A stretch of DNA of 64,000 nt from an uncultured Lachnospiraceae bacterium (GTDB lineage: Bacteria; Bacillota; Clostridia; Lachnospirales; Lachnospiraceae): assembly GCA_903789615.1 (NCBI GenBank), contig CAIFEV010000011.1, forward strand, positions 1 to 64,000. The letters run 5' to 3'. The position numbers and the translations under genes are program-made. The notes beneath the pieces were generated by a model that was given only the letters and a program-made list of their open reading frames with translations, had not been told where the DNA came from and made no database searches. Of this stretch, positions 17,350-26,303 are shown in pieces (position 1 is the stretch's first letter; each line of letters opens with the position of its first letter).

Positions 17350-18701
17350 ATGCGCAAATTATGTGTGTCTCTTTTGAATGACTTTCTGCTCATTTTTGCC
17401 GGGGGTATTGTAGGTTTTCTGCTGCTTCTGGCAGTTTATCAGATCCCAACAAAACCGATAATGGATAACGTCATGGAATCACAGGATATTTTTGTCAAAG
17501 AAGGCATCTATCCCATGGCGCTTCCTGTAAGCTTCAGCCAGCTGGATAATTATACAGATGCTTTGATATTACTGGAGTCCGGATTTGACGGTTCAGGAAG
17601 TCTGTCTGATAAGGCGCTGCTTAACTACCATTATGAGAAGATGGAAAATGGCAGCAATATTAATCCGTTTTACACAATCATTGACCAAAATTTCGGCAAA
17701 ACAAAAGATGGATTCCTTGCGTTAATATATCCGCGGTACTGGCATGGCTATCTGATTTTCATGAAGCCGCTTCTCTTTCTTTTTAACCTCCATCAGATCC
17801 GTTGGATCAATCTCTTCCTTCAGAGCGCCCTGGCAATTTATCTGTTATACCTGCTCTATCATACCCTCAGGCGGATGTTCATCCCCTATCTGCTTTCATA
17901 TGGCATGCTGCTTCCGACCGTTATCAGTCAGTCTCTTCAGATGTCAGATATTTATTACATCTCTGTTCTGGCGTCTATTCTGATTCTGAAAATCGGGGGG
18001 GACAAGTATATAGAAAAACAGATAAGCTGTTTCTCCTTATTGGCATCGCCACAAGCTATTTCGATTATCTGACATATCCGTTAGTAGCACTCATGGTTCC
18101 GCTGACAATCTATGAGGCTTCCATCACGGAATGCGGCAGGCGCAGCCAACTGACTGAACTCGTAAAAGGATCTTTCGGATGGGGAATCGGATATCTGGGA
18201 ATGTGGTTCGGAAAGTGGGCAATCGCCACTTTGCTGACTTCTGTCAATGTTTTTGACGATGCCGCTGCCGGCATTGAGATGCGCTCTTCCATGGTCGGCG
18301 GTTATGGCGAAAGCATAAATCCTGGCGGCATCTTCGTACGGAATATCGGCGGTTTTATCTTAAATCCACTTTCTGTCTTTCTGATCATTTACACAATTTA
18401 TTGTCTTAGGAAAGATTATAAATTGAAGGACGGTTCCGTGTTCCAGCATATAAAGGCCGACATCTGCTTTGTTATCATCTTTGTCACGCCTTTTATCTGG
18501 TATTGTATTGCCAGCAATCATGCCTACACCCATGTGACCACGGAATGCAAGACTTTGATGATATCATGCCTCACGTTTTTGTATCTGATTACACCTGGTA
18601 AAACCCATGGCCAAAATTCTTCAAAGAGAATTAAAACAATGGGAGACGGTGCAGATGATGATTCGGTACCGCCTCTCTTCTCAGAAAGACAGATTCCGTA
18701 G
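17350..18701 (+). pseudogene. Multi-pass membrane protein (GT-C-like), split by a frameshift at a G7 tract
   Basis: ATG 17350 follows GGGGGAAC. Frame 1 runs MRKLCVSLLNDFLLIFAGGI to ...ILILKIGG and then meets a stop at 18070. The adjacent frame continues smoothly from the same point as YRKTDKLFLLIGIATSYFDY to 18701. The switch coincides with seven G at 17995-18001. The joined product would be ~450 aa with about ten helices and motifs such as SYFDYLTYP and GIGYLGMWFGKWAIA, typical of GT-C-like or uncharacterised clostridial membrane proteins; I do not recognise a named family. It may be dead, or switchable by tract-length change. The last ~25 residues look low-complexity and may reflect a second shift. 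Confidence 0.6.
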
Positions 18702-18837
18702 AAACGGCTTGACCACGGGCTTTTCCGCTTCTTTTCCAGTTCTGTCGAATTAGCAGGAGCACATTCTCGGCTGTCTGCGTTTGTCCCAACATGTCGACCT
18801 AAGCCTCAAAACTCGATGAAAATTTTGATCTATCCGT

Positions 18838-19458
18838 AAAAATTCCTCAAGTTTTCTGTCTTCCGGAATCGGATCATTGACAAATCCAACAAGAATTTCA
18901 AGAACATTTGCCTCCGAGAAGCATCTACAAATCAGCGAGCAGACGATAGCAAAGTACATCGATTATTTTGTTAATGCATTTCTGATTGATAAAGCAGAGC
19001 GATACGACGTAAAGGGAAGAAAATACATTCATACGCCGATCAAATATTACTTTACCGATGTCGGGCTCCGAAATGCCAGGCTTGGATTCCGGCAGATAGA
19101 AGAAACGCATCTGATGGAAAATGTAATTTTCAATGATCTGAAACGCCGTGGATTTGATATTGACGTCGGGGTAGTTCCATACAACGTAAAAAAAGAGAAC
19201 GGAAAACATGCCTTAAAACAGTTGGAAGTGGATTTTGTAATCAACCGCGGGGATACCCGCTGTTATATACAATCCGCCCTTTCCGTAGCAGATCCCGAAA
19301 AGAAAAAGCAGGAGGTTGCTTCCCTTCTGCGAATTCCTGATTCCTTTCAGAAAATTGTAGTTGTTAGGGATTTTATTAATCCGCGGAAAGACGACAAAGG
19401 GATTCAGTATATCGGAGTAGAAGATTTTCTTCTCAACGAGTCCTTTATAGAAACCTGA
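18838..19458 (+). pseudogene. DUF4143 C-terminal half of an AAA_14-type ATPase
   Basis: From about 18838 the frame encodes SLTNPTRISRTFASEKHLQI, then TIAKYIDYFVNAFLIDKAER, YYFTDVGLRNARLGF, LMENVIFNDLKRRGF and a terminal nuclease-like segment LEVDFVINR. This is the DUF4143 domain that follows the P-loop ATPase in a large family of bacterial ATPases. The Walker A/B half is absent and no start with a ribosome site is visible (first ATG at 18877). It is a 5'-truncated relic of a gene often found in accessory islands. Confidence 0.75.
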
Positions 19459-19635
19459 ATGCTTCCTGCGCTTATAGGCATTGCTCCAATGATCGGTTTT
19501 GTGGACTTCGTTGATCCGTGTTTTCTGATTTTCAGAGGACAGCAGTGATAGATTTTGGTCAGCAGTTCCACCTTTTTAGTGCGATTTCAGCGGTTCTTTT
19601 TATACAGTATAAACAATCCACGTGAACAAGTGAAG

Positions 19636-19679
19636 AAAAACTACACTTCACTTCACTAAAAACTACACTTCACTTCACT
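19636..19679. repeat. Exact tandem duplication, 22 bp
   Basis: AAAAACTACACTTCACTTCA plus CT occurs twice back to back (19636-19657 and 19658-19679) and is followed by a degenerate third stretch. AAGTGAAG upstream can pair with CTTCACTT inside the repeat. Confidence 0.85.
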
Positions 19680-19760
19680 TGAACTTCACGTACTTCACTT
19701 TGTTCTATGTACATGAACAACCAGAAACCGGTCTTTGCCGTTCAGGATGTGTTTTTCCAT

Positions 19761-19795
19761 AAAAAAAACGGGGAGCACTGCAAGGAGTGATCCCC
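19761..19795 (-). terminator. Terminator of the yhaM-rlmD operon
   Basis: On the minus strand GGGGATCACT pairs with AGTGCTCCCC (one mismatch) around a 6-base loop, followed by G-free T8 (A8 at 19761-19768). It lies 67 bases beyond the rlmD stop. Confidence 0.85.
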
Positions 19796-19861
19796 GGCTT
19801 AAGAGCTATTGAAACTGCAGAAGTTCTCTCAGATTCGTATCCTGACTTTTGTATGCAGTTT

Positions 19862-21408
19862 TCAGCTGTCCTTCTGTAACCTCGTCACGCATTCCACGCT
19901 CATCGTCTCCGGGAACATGTCGACCGGCTGGACGTCCGTAAGGCGGTAGCCGGAACCGGTGAGGATTTTCAGGTCGCGGGCCAGGGTGGCCGGGTCGCAG
20001 GAGACGTAGACGATCCGTTTCGGACTCATGCGCACCATGGTGTCAAGAAGCTGCCTGTCGCAGCCTTTGCGGGGAGGGTCGACAACCATGACGTCCGGCG
20101 TGAGTGCCTGGTCTTCCGTGCCCGCCTCGTCTGTCCCGCCGGATGCATTGCCCGGGTGTTTCTTTTCATAGAATTCCGGGACCTTTTTTTCCGCTTCTCC
20201 CACAAAAAATTCGGCATTTGTCAGTCCGTTTAAGCGGGCGTTTTCGCGGGCATCCGCAACGGCCTGCGGGATGATCTCGACGCCGTAGACTTTAGCCGCT
20301 TTCTGCGCGAGGAAGAGGCTGATGGTGCCGATGCCGCAGTAGAGATCCCAGACCGTCTCACCGCCGTGCAGGTCTGCGAATTCCAGCGCTTTGGCGTAGA
20401 GCTTCTCCGTCTGCGTGCGGTTCACCTGAAAGAAGGAATTCGGCGAGACGCTAAAGGAGAGCTTCCCGATCGTGTCCGTGATCCGGCCGCTGCCGGAAAG
20501 AATCTCCGTGTGCGGTCCCAGGATCACATTGTCGGGTTTCGGCTGCACATTGAGGCACACACTCGCTACGCCAAGATTCAGCAGAGCCTGTACGAGTGCG
20601 TCAAGATGCGGGACTTTTTCTCTTGCACAGACGAGGCACACGAGGGTCTCGCCGGAACCGGCCGTGCGCATGAGGACATGGCGGATGAGCCCGGTGTGCG
20701 TTTCTTCGCTGTAGACCGGCACGCTGTACTGCAGCAGCCAGCTGCGGACGGCTTTCAGAATGGCCGCGTTGCCCGCGTCGCCAAGCAGACAGTCATACTC
20801 CGGCATCGGGACGATCCGGTGCGTGTGCTCCGCAAAGAAGCCGAACACGGGATTTCCGGATGCGTCCGTACCGACCGGAACCTGTTCCTTGTTGCGGTAG
20901 CGGCACGGGTCGTCCATCCCGAGAATCGGCGCCACGCTGACATCCGAGAGATCCAGGCCTCCGATGCGGGTGAGCGCGTCGCGCACCTTCGTCTCTTTGG
21001 CGGCCAGCTGTGCGCTGTAGCTCATCTGCATGATCTGGCAGCCTCCGCAGCGCTCCGAAACCGGACACTGCGGGCGCACGCGGGACGCGGATGCCTCAAG
21101 CACCTGCACGAGCTTTGCGAAGCCATAGGTTTTTTTAGCCGGATGACCTGCGCCAGGACTCTGTCGCCCGGGACGGTCCGCTTCACAAAGAGCGTCAGGC
21201 CGCCGGCGTGCCCGACTCCGGCGCCGTCACTGGAGAGTGTCGTGATGTCCAGCGTGAGGATGTCCCCTTTTGCGACGGAAAACTTTGACGCTCTGTCCGC
21301 AGCCGGCACACCGTTCTGGCGGCCCGGCTTCTGTGCCTCTGCCGGTTTTCCCGCCTTTTCCGGCCGCCCTGCCGGTCTTTTCTTTTTCTTTTGCTTATCT
21401 GCCGGCAT
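19862..21408 (-). CDS. rlmD: 23S rRNA m5U methyltransferase RlmD-like, interrupted by an A7 frameshift
   Basis: ATG 21408 starts three bases after the yhaM stop. The first frame encodes a basic, Lys-rich leader and a TRAM domain (ILTLDITTLSSDGAGVGHAG, LFVKRTVPGDRVLAQVI) and reaches RLKKP. The methyltransferase lies in the -1 frame: KTYGFAKLVQVLEASASRV, an iron-sulfur site CPVSERCGGC, the SAM motif DLYCGIGTISLFLA, DPPRKGCDRQ and the catalytic Cys in YVSCDPATLARD. The frames meet at seven A (21130-21136, minus-strand CTAAAAAAACC). Slippage by one base would give a normal ~515-aa enzyme that methylates uracil in 23S rRNA (RlmD/RlmCD family). Sequencing error, mutation or programmed slippage are all possible. 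Confidence 0.85.
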
Positions 21409-21411
21409 TTG

Positions 21412-22392
21412 TCATCTGTCCTCTTCGCCTTCGTAGAAGGCCTTTCCGTCTTCGGTAGTGCGGCGGACTCGCACACCGCCGAGCCAGCGGTTGACGTCGA
21501 GCCACTCGCCGCTGTTGCGGACGTTCAGGGCCTCGCGGATGGTTTCCATCTTGGCATCCAGGTCATCGGCCTTGGAGAGCGCGAGGGCCTCGGCGGTTTT
21601 CGGGAGCACCGGGGAGCCGTACTCCAGCATGCCGTGGTGCGCGAGGATGCAGTGGCCGATCTCGTCCTGCAGATCCTGCGGGAAGCCTTCGATGGCGCGC
21701 ATGTGGCTGCGGACCATCTCAAAGCCGATCATGATGTGGCCGAGCAGGTTGCCCTCGTCGGAGTAATCGACCTGCGGGAACGGCGTCATCTCGCGCGTCT
21801 TCCCCACGTCATGCAGCATGGCCGACGCGACAAGAACGTCCCGGTCCAGAAAATCGTAGCGCATGGCCAGAAAATCGCAGATTTTCGTGACGGAGAGCGT
21901 GTGCTCAAGCAGTCCGCCGACAAAGCTGTGGTGGACTGTGCGCGCCGCCGACGCCGCCGCGAAATTCCGGATGAACTCCTTGTCGTCCTCAAAGAAAGAA
22001 TTCAGTAGCTTTCTGATATAAGGGTTGTTGATGCTGTCACGAAACTGCATCAGCTCCGCGTACATGTCCTTCACCGGGTAGCGGCTGGCCGGCATGTAGT
22101 CGCCGGGGCTGTAACTGCCCGGCTGCGCTTTCATGAGCTTTTCGACCTTGAACTGGATCTTGCCGTTGTACAGCGTGACAGTGCCGCTGACGTTTACGAA
22201 ATCATTGGCCTCGAAATCGGCGATGGCCGGGGAATCGACATCCCAGATCTTTGTGTCAACCGTGCCGGTCCTGTCTCCCAGTGTCAGACTATAATAATCC
22301 TTGCCGCGCTTGGACTGGTACGTCGCCTTCGTGCGCACAAGGTAAATGCCGGAAATTCGATCGCCTTCCTGAAAATCTTTGATATAAATCAT
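21412..22392 (-). CDS. yhaM: 3'-5' exoribonuclease YhaM
   Basis: A 326-aa protein. Residues ~1-100 form an OB-fold RNA-binding domain (GDRTGTVDTKIWDVD, ANDFVNVSGTVTLYNGKIQF). Residues ~155-290 form an HD phosphohydrolase domain, with HHSFVGGLLEHTLSV and the metal-binding HDVGKTREM, and ILAHHGMLEYGSPVLP later. YhaM degrades RNA and single-stranded DNA from the 3' end in Bacillota. The length matches the family (~314). It is the first gene of the yhaM-rlmD pair. TATAAT occurs on the minus strand at about 22417, but no clear -35 accompanies it. Confidence 0.93.
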   Translation of the reverse strand: MIYIKDFQEGDRISGIYLVRTKATYQSKRGKDYYSLTLGDRTGTVDTKIWDVDSPAIADFEANDFVNVSGTVTLYNGKIQFKVEKLMKAQPGSYSPGDYMPASRYPVKDMYAELMQFRDSINNPYIRKLLNSFFEDDKEFIRNFAAASAARTVHHSFVGGLLEHTLSVTKICDFLAMRYDFLDRDVLVASAMLHDVGKTREMTPFPQVDYSDEGNLLGHIMIGFEMVRSHMRAIEGFPQDLQDEIGHCILAHHGMLEYGSPVLPKTAEALALSKADDLDAKMETIREALNVRNSGEWLDVNRWLGGVRVRRTTEDGKAFYEGEEDR

Positions 22393-22559
22393 GCTGTCCT
22401 CCGTTTCTGTCTACCGATTATACCCGCCGGAGCCAGACAAATCCATCAAAGTACAGCTTAAAATTTAAGGATCCTTCTGATATGATGATGTAAAATGGTA
22501 AGTATGCATTTTCATTCCCATTGGCCGGGCAAACCGGCTGGAAAGTATAGAAACCGGAT

Positions 22560-24962
22560 ATGAACACAAAAGTACTGCGCACACTGGAATTTGACAAAAT
22601 AACGGAGAGGCTGGCGGCGCTTGCCGACTCGGAGCCTGGGAAGGCGTCCGCGAGGGCGCTGCTGCCGATGACGGACCTGCAGACGATTCAGGCTGCCCAG
22701 AAGGAGACGGACGACGCCCTGCGGCGGATTTTCGCAAAAGGGAAGGTCTCTTTTGCGGGGACAAGCGACATCCGCGGCTCTGTCCGGCGGCTGAAGGCGG
22801 ACGCGCCGCTCTCCTGTGGGGAGCTGCTGAAGATCGCCGCGCTGCTGTCTGCGGCCGACCACGTGAAGAATTACTACGAGCCGGAGACGGACACGCTGAG
22901 TGGGCTTCTTGCCGTGCTGGACGGCCTCGAGGCACTGCGCGGGACAATAACGCGCGCAATTGTCGCGGAGGACGAGGTCGCCGACAGTGCCAGCCCGAAG
23001 CTGCGCAGCCTGCGGCGGGAGCAGGACCGCATCAATGAAAAGATCCACAGCGAGCTTTCCCGGATGCTGACCGGTTCGCTGCGCAGCTGCCTTCAGGACG
23101 CGGTCATCACGACGCGCCAGGGCCGCTACTGCCTGCCGGTCAAGGCAGAGTACCGCTCGCGCGTTCCGGGCATGATCCACGATCAGTCCGCATCCGGTTC
23201 CACGCTCTTCATTGAGCCGGAGTCCGTCGTGCACTTTGACAACGACCTGAAGACCAATGCGATGGAGCAGGAAAAGGAGATCGCGGAAATTCTCAGGGAG
23301 CTTTCCCGGGAATGTGCGCAGTACACGGACATTCTGGAGGAGGACTACGCCGTTCTCACCCGCCTGGACCTGATTTTCGCGAAAGGGGCGCTTGCGCGCG
23401 CGATGAAGGCCACCGCTCCGGCTCTTAATGACCGGGGAATATTTGACATCCGCAAGGGCCGTCACCCGCTGATTGACCCGAAGCGCGTGGTTCCCATCGA
23501 CATCCGCATGGGGACGGATTTTCACCAGCTTGTCATCACCGGACCGAACACCGGCGGCAAGACGGTGACACTTAAAACCGTCGGGCTTCTGACGCTGATG
23601 GCCCAGTCCGGGCTGCTGATCCCGGCAGACGACCACTCTTCCATTGCCGTCTACCGGGAGATCTACGCCGACATCGGCGACGAGCAGAGTATCGAGCAGA
23701 ACCTGAGTACCTTCTCCGCCCACATGACCAACACAATCCGTATTCTCGCGGCGGCAGACTCCCGCTGCCTGATCCTGTTTGACGAGATCGGCGCGGGCAC
23801 GGACCCGACGGAGGGCGCGGCGCTCGCCATGTCGATTCTCGCCAAGCTGCATCATGACGGAATCGAGACGATCGCCACGACGCACTACAGCGAACTGAAG
23901 GCCTACGCGCTCTCTGAGCCGGACATCACCAACGCCTGCTGTGAATTTGACGTTGAGACGCTGGCTCCGACATACCGGCTGCTGATCGGGATCCCGGGGA
24001 AGAGTAATGCATTTGCCATCTCAAAGAAGCTGGGGCTTCCGGATGAGATCCTTGACGACGCGAAGCAGCGGCTTTCGGACGACCAGGTGCGGTTTGAGGA
24101 TCTGCTGAGCGATCTGGAGAACACGCGCAGTCAGGTTGAGAAGGAGCACGAGGAGGCGGCGCGCTACAAGGCCGAGGCGGAAAAGCTTCAGGAGGAACTG
24201 CGCGCCCAGCGGGAGGCGATCGCCAGACGCAAGGACAAGATCCTGAGGCGGGCCAATGAGAACGCGGAGAAGATTCTGGCGGACGCGAAGGCGTACGCAG
24301 ACGAGTCGATCCGGGAGCTGAACCGGCACGGCGGAAACGCGCGCGAGATGGAGAAGGCGCGGGCCGGTCTGCGGGAGAAGCTGAAGAAAAACGAGAAATA
24401 CCGCAAGCCGGAGACGACCGGGCAGGATGAGCAGCTTCGCAAGCATCCGGCCGCGGACTACAAGCCAGGCCGGCATGTGCGGATTCTCTCCTCGGGACTT
24501 GAGGGCGATGTGACGCAGGCGCCGGACAAGAAGAACCGGCTGAAGGTGCAGATCGGCTCGATGACAATGACAGTCCGGGTGGACGACGTGGCCATGGTGG
24601 AGAATTACCGGGCGCCGCAGGTTCAGGAGAAGCGGCCTAAGGACCGCTACGAGGAACTTCTGCGCAAGCACCGGGAATCGGCCGTGCACACGGGTGCCCT
24701 GCGCATGGAGGCGTCGCAGAATGTGTCTTCACAGATCAACGTGATCGGCATGACGGTGGACGAGGCTGTCAGCGAGCTGTCAAAATATCTGGACAGCGCG
24801 AGTCTTGCCGGGCTGCGGGAAGTCCGCATCGTCCACGGCAAGGGAACGGGCGCTCTGCGCGCCGGCATCTGGAACTGGCTGGACGGGCTGGGCTACATCC
24901 GCGGCTACCGCATCGGAAAACCAGGCGAGGGCGACGCAGGCGTCACGATCGTGAGTCTGTGA
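22560..24962 (+). CDS. mutS2: MutS2 endonuclease / ribosome-collision splitting factor
   Basis: An 800-aa protein of normal family length. The MutS core and clamp are followed by an ABC-type ATPase with Walker A GPNTGGKTVTLK (residues 328-339), the signature region IEQNLSTFSAHM and Walker B LILFDEIGAGTDPTEG. A coiled coil covers ~520-630, with a KOW-like segment after it, and a C-terminal Smr nuclease domain (INVIGMTVDEAVSEL, IVHGKGTGALR). The usual LDLRG of Smr is replaced by INVIG. MutS2 acts in suppression of homologous recombination and in splitting collided ribosomes. It stands alone, divergent from yhaM. Confidence 0.95.
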   Translation: MNTKVLRTLEFDKITERLAALADSEPGKASARALLPMTDLQTIQAAQKETDDALRRIFAKGKVSFAGTSDIRGSVRRLKADAPLSCGELLKIAALLSAADHVKNYYEPETDTLSGLLAVLDGLEALRGTITRAIVAEDEVADSASPKLRSLRREQDRINEKIHSELSRMLTGSLRSCLQDAVITTRQGRYCLPVKAEYRSRVPGMIHDQSASGSTLFIEPESVVHFDNDLKTNAMEQEKEIAEILRELSRECAQYTDILEEDYAVLTRLDLIFAKGALARAMKATAPALNDRGIFDIRKGRHPLIDPKRVVPIDIRMGTDFHQLVITGPNTGGKTVTLKTVGLLTLMAQSGLLIPADDHSSIAVYREIYADIGDEQSIEQNLSTFSAHMTNTIRILAAADSRCLILFDEIGAGTDPTEGAALAMSILAKLHHDGIETIATTHYSELKAYALSEPDITNACCEFDVETLAPTYRLLIGIPGKSNAFAISKKLGLPDEILDDAKQRLSDDQVRFEDLLSDLENTRSQVEKEHEEAARYKAEAEKLQEELRAQREAIARRKDKILRRANENAEKILADAKAYADESIRELNRHGGNAREMEKARAGLREKLKKNEKYRKPETTGQDEQLRKHPAADYKPGRHVRILSSGLEGDVTQAPDKKNRLKVQIGSMTMTVRVDDVAMVENYRAPQVQEKRPKDRYEELLRKHRESAVHTGALRMEASQNVSSQINVIGMTVDEAVSELSKYLDSASLAGLREVRIVHGKGTGALRAGIWNWLDGLGYIRGYRIGKPGEGDAGVTIVSL

Positions 24963-25022
24963 AGCTCTGACAGGAGCCCGGGTTTAAGCGTTTTTTTGTA
25001 AACCTGTGGAAAGGAGTGTCTG

Positions 25023-25745
25023 ATGGCCGTTCCGGCATCTGAAATTCTTGTCGTTGAATCTGACAGAGATCTGTCTTCTCTCATCGTCTCTTCCCTCACC
25101 AGGGAAGCCTTAAGTGCCTCGCCGGCCTTTTCCGGCGGGGAAGCGCTTGCCTGCCTGCAAAGAAGCAGGCCGGTTCTCATCACGATGGAGCTGAATCTGC
25201 CCGACATGAACGGCACGGACCTGATCCGCCGGATCCGTCTGAAATCGCAGATCCCGATCCTTGTCATCACCGCGCGGTGCGATATCGATGACAAATTAGA
25301 CGCTTTCGCCTCCGGCGCCGACGATTACCTGACCAAGCCATTCGACACCCGCGAGATGACAGCCAGAGTCTCGGCTCTGCTGCGACGCGCCGGGAAATCC
25401 GCGCCAGCACTCCCTGTCTCAGGCACCTCCGGCCGGTCAGTTGTATTCCCGGATCTTGAAATCAATCTTGAGAATTATCAGGTTTTGTTTCAGGGAGAGC
25501 CCGCGGACCTCTCTCCGCGGGAGATTGAGCTTCTGTATTTTCTCGCCTCACATCCCAATCAGGTCTTCAGCCGCGAACAGCTTCTGGACCAGGTCTGGGG
25601 CCGCGAGTACGCCGGCGACTACCGCACCATCGACACGCATATCCGGAAAATTCGCAAAAAAATAACCGGCGGCCCCGGCTGGTCCATCCAGACCGTTTGG
25701 GGCGTCGGTTATAAATTCGAAACGGATGCCGGGGAGGCAGGGTAA
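25023..25745 (+). CDS. OmpR/PhoB-family response regulator with Glu at the phosphoacceptor site
   Basis: A 240-aa protein with GGAAAGGAG before ATG 25023. The receiver domain (~7-118) keeps Thr83 (VITAR) and Lys105 (DDYLTKPF), but the phosphoacceptor position is Glu56 (VLITMELNLPDMNG, where PhoB has LLDWMLP). In the metal-binding acidic pair one Asp is Ser13 (VVESDRD). The winged-helix output domain (~140-235) is intact, ending TIDTHIRKIRKKI and QTVWGVGYKFE. No histidine kinase is adjacent. Glu at this position often mimics phosphorylation, so the protein may be constitutively active; this is inference. A GGTTTA...TAAACC stem lies just upstream. Confidence 0.9.
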   Translation: MAVPASEILVVESDRDLSSLIVSSLTREALSASPAFSGGEALACLQRSRPVLITMELNLPDMNGTDLIRRIRLKSQIPILVITARCDIDDKLDAFASGADDYLTKPFDTREMTARVSALLRRAGKSAPALPVSGTSGRSVVFPDLEINLENYQVLFQGEPADLSPREIELLYFLASHPNQVFSREQLLDQVWGREYAGDYRTIDTHIRKIRKKITGGPGWSIQTVWGVGYKFETDAGEAG

Positions 25746-25750
25746 AACTG

Positions 25751-25884
25751 GGCTGCGGCCCCCGGAAGCTGGGGCTGTAGGCTTGCGGGAGTTGGGTTTA
25801 CAAGCTTGCAGGAGCTGGGGTTGCAGGCTTGCAGGGCTGGGGTTGCAGGCTTGCAGGGCTGGGGTTGCAGGCATGCAGCGCTGG
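25751..25884. repeat. Six tandem copies of a 22-bp G-rich repeat
   Basis: Units start at 25751, 25773, 25795 (24 bases), 25819, 25841 and 25863. The two central copies are identical (GGTTGCAGGCTTGCAGGGCT then GG); the outer ones have drifted. The array starts five bases after the response-regulator stop. Confidence 0.85.
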
Positions 25885-26102
25885 GTTTGCATCGGAAATC
25901 AGCTTTTTCCTGACTTCCGGGGACAATTCCAGGTATCCCGGGCCGCCTGATTCAACAAATCAAACAATTCTTGTCATTTCCGATGATTTTTTGAACCCCG
26001 AATTGGGATTCTGTCATCGGAAACCTCTTTTAGGGATCAAATTGCTGACAGGCATGGATTTTATTCTATAATAATGTCATCAATTTACTGTCAGCTGGAA
26101 AA
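25885..26102. other. Non-coding DNA between two repeat arrays
   Basis: No gene. TTTCCGATGA near 25976 and TCATCGGAAA near 26012 are inverted copies about 35 bases apart and echo the CCGATGACAG of the next repeat array, so these may be an outlying degenerate unit. Confidence 0.4.
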
Positions 26103-26303
26103 TCCGATGACAGCGGTAAAATACAAGGCTCCAAAAGGCATCGAAAATAACAAGTCAGGGAAAATTCCGATGACAGCGGCAAAATCCCGGCCCCCGCAGC
26201 GCATCGAAATGGCAAGTCAGGGAAAATTTCGATGACAGCTGCAATATTCCGGCCTCCAAAAAGCATCGAAATAGCAAGTCAGGGAAGAATCCGATGACAG
26301 CGG
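26103..26303. repeat. 62-63-bp tandem repeat, three full copies plus a partial
   Basis: Each unit begins TCCGATGACAGCGG or a close variant, at 26103, 26166, 26228 and 26290. Units contain a CATCGAAA segment and AAGTCAGGGAAAAT at the end. The fourth copy runs into the stop codon of the minus-strand gene at 26304. Confidence 0.85.

Larger units (their letters stand above)
19459..19860. other. Intergenic region at the island/core boundary
   Basis: No reliable gene. It contains the CTTCA-rich direct repeats and the terminator listed separately. Short frames at 19460-19610 resemble nothing I can name. Confidence 0.45.

Noticed and set aside
22512-23885. Minus-strand frame opposite mutS2
   Set aside because: No domain and strongly biased composition; mutS2 motifs are on the plus strand.
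25751-26303. The two repeat arrays as a CRISPR locus
   Set aside because: Units are contiguous tandem copies without unique spacers, and no cas gene is near.
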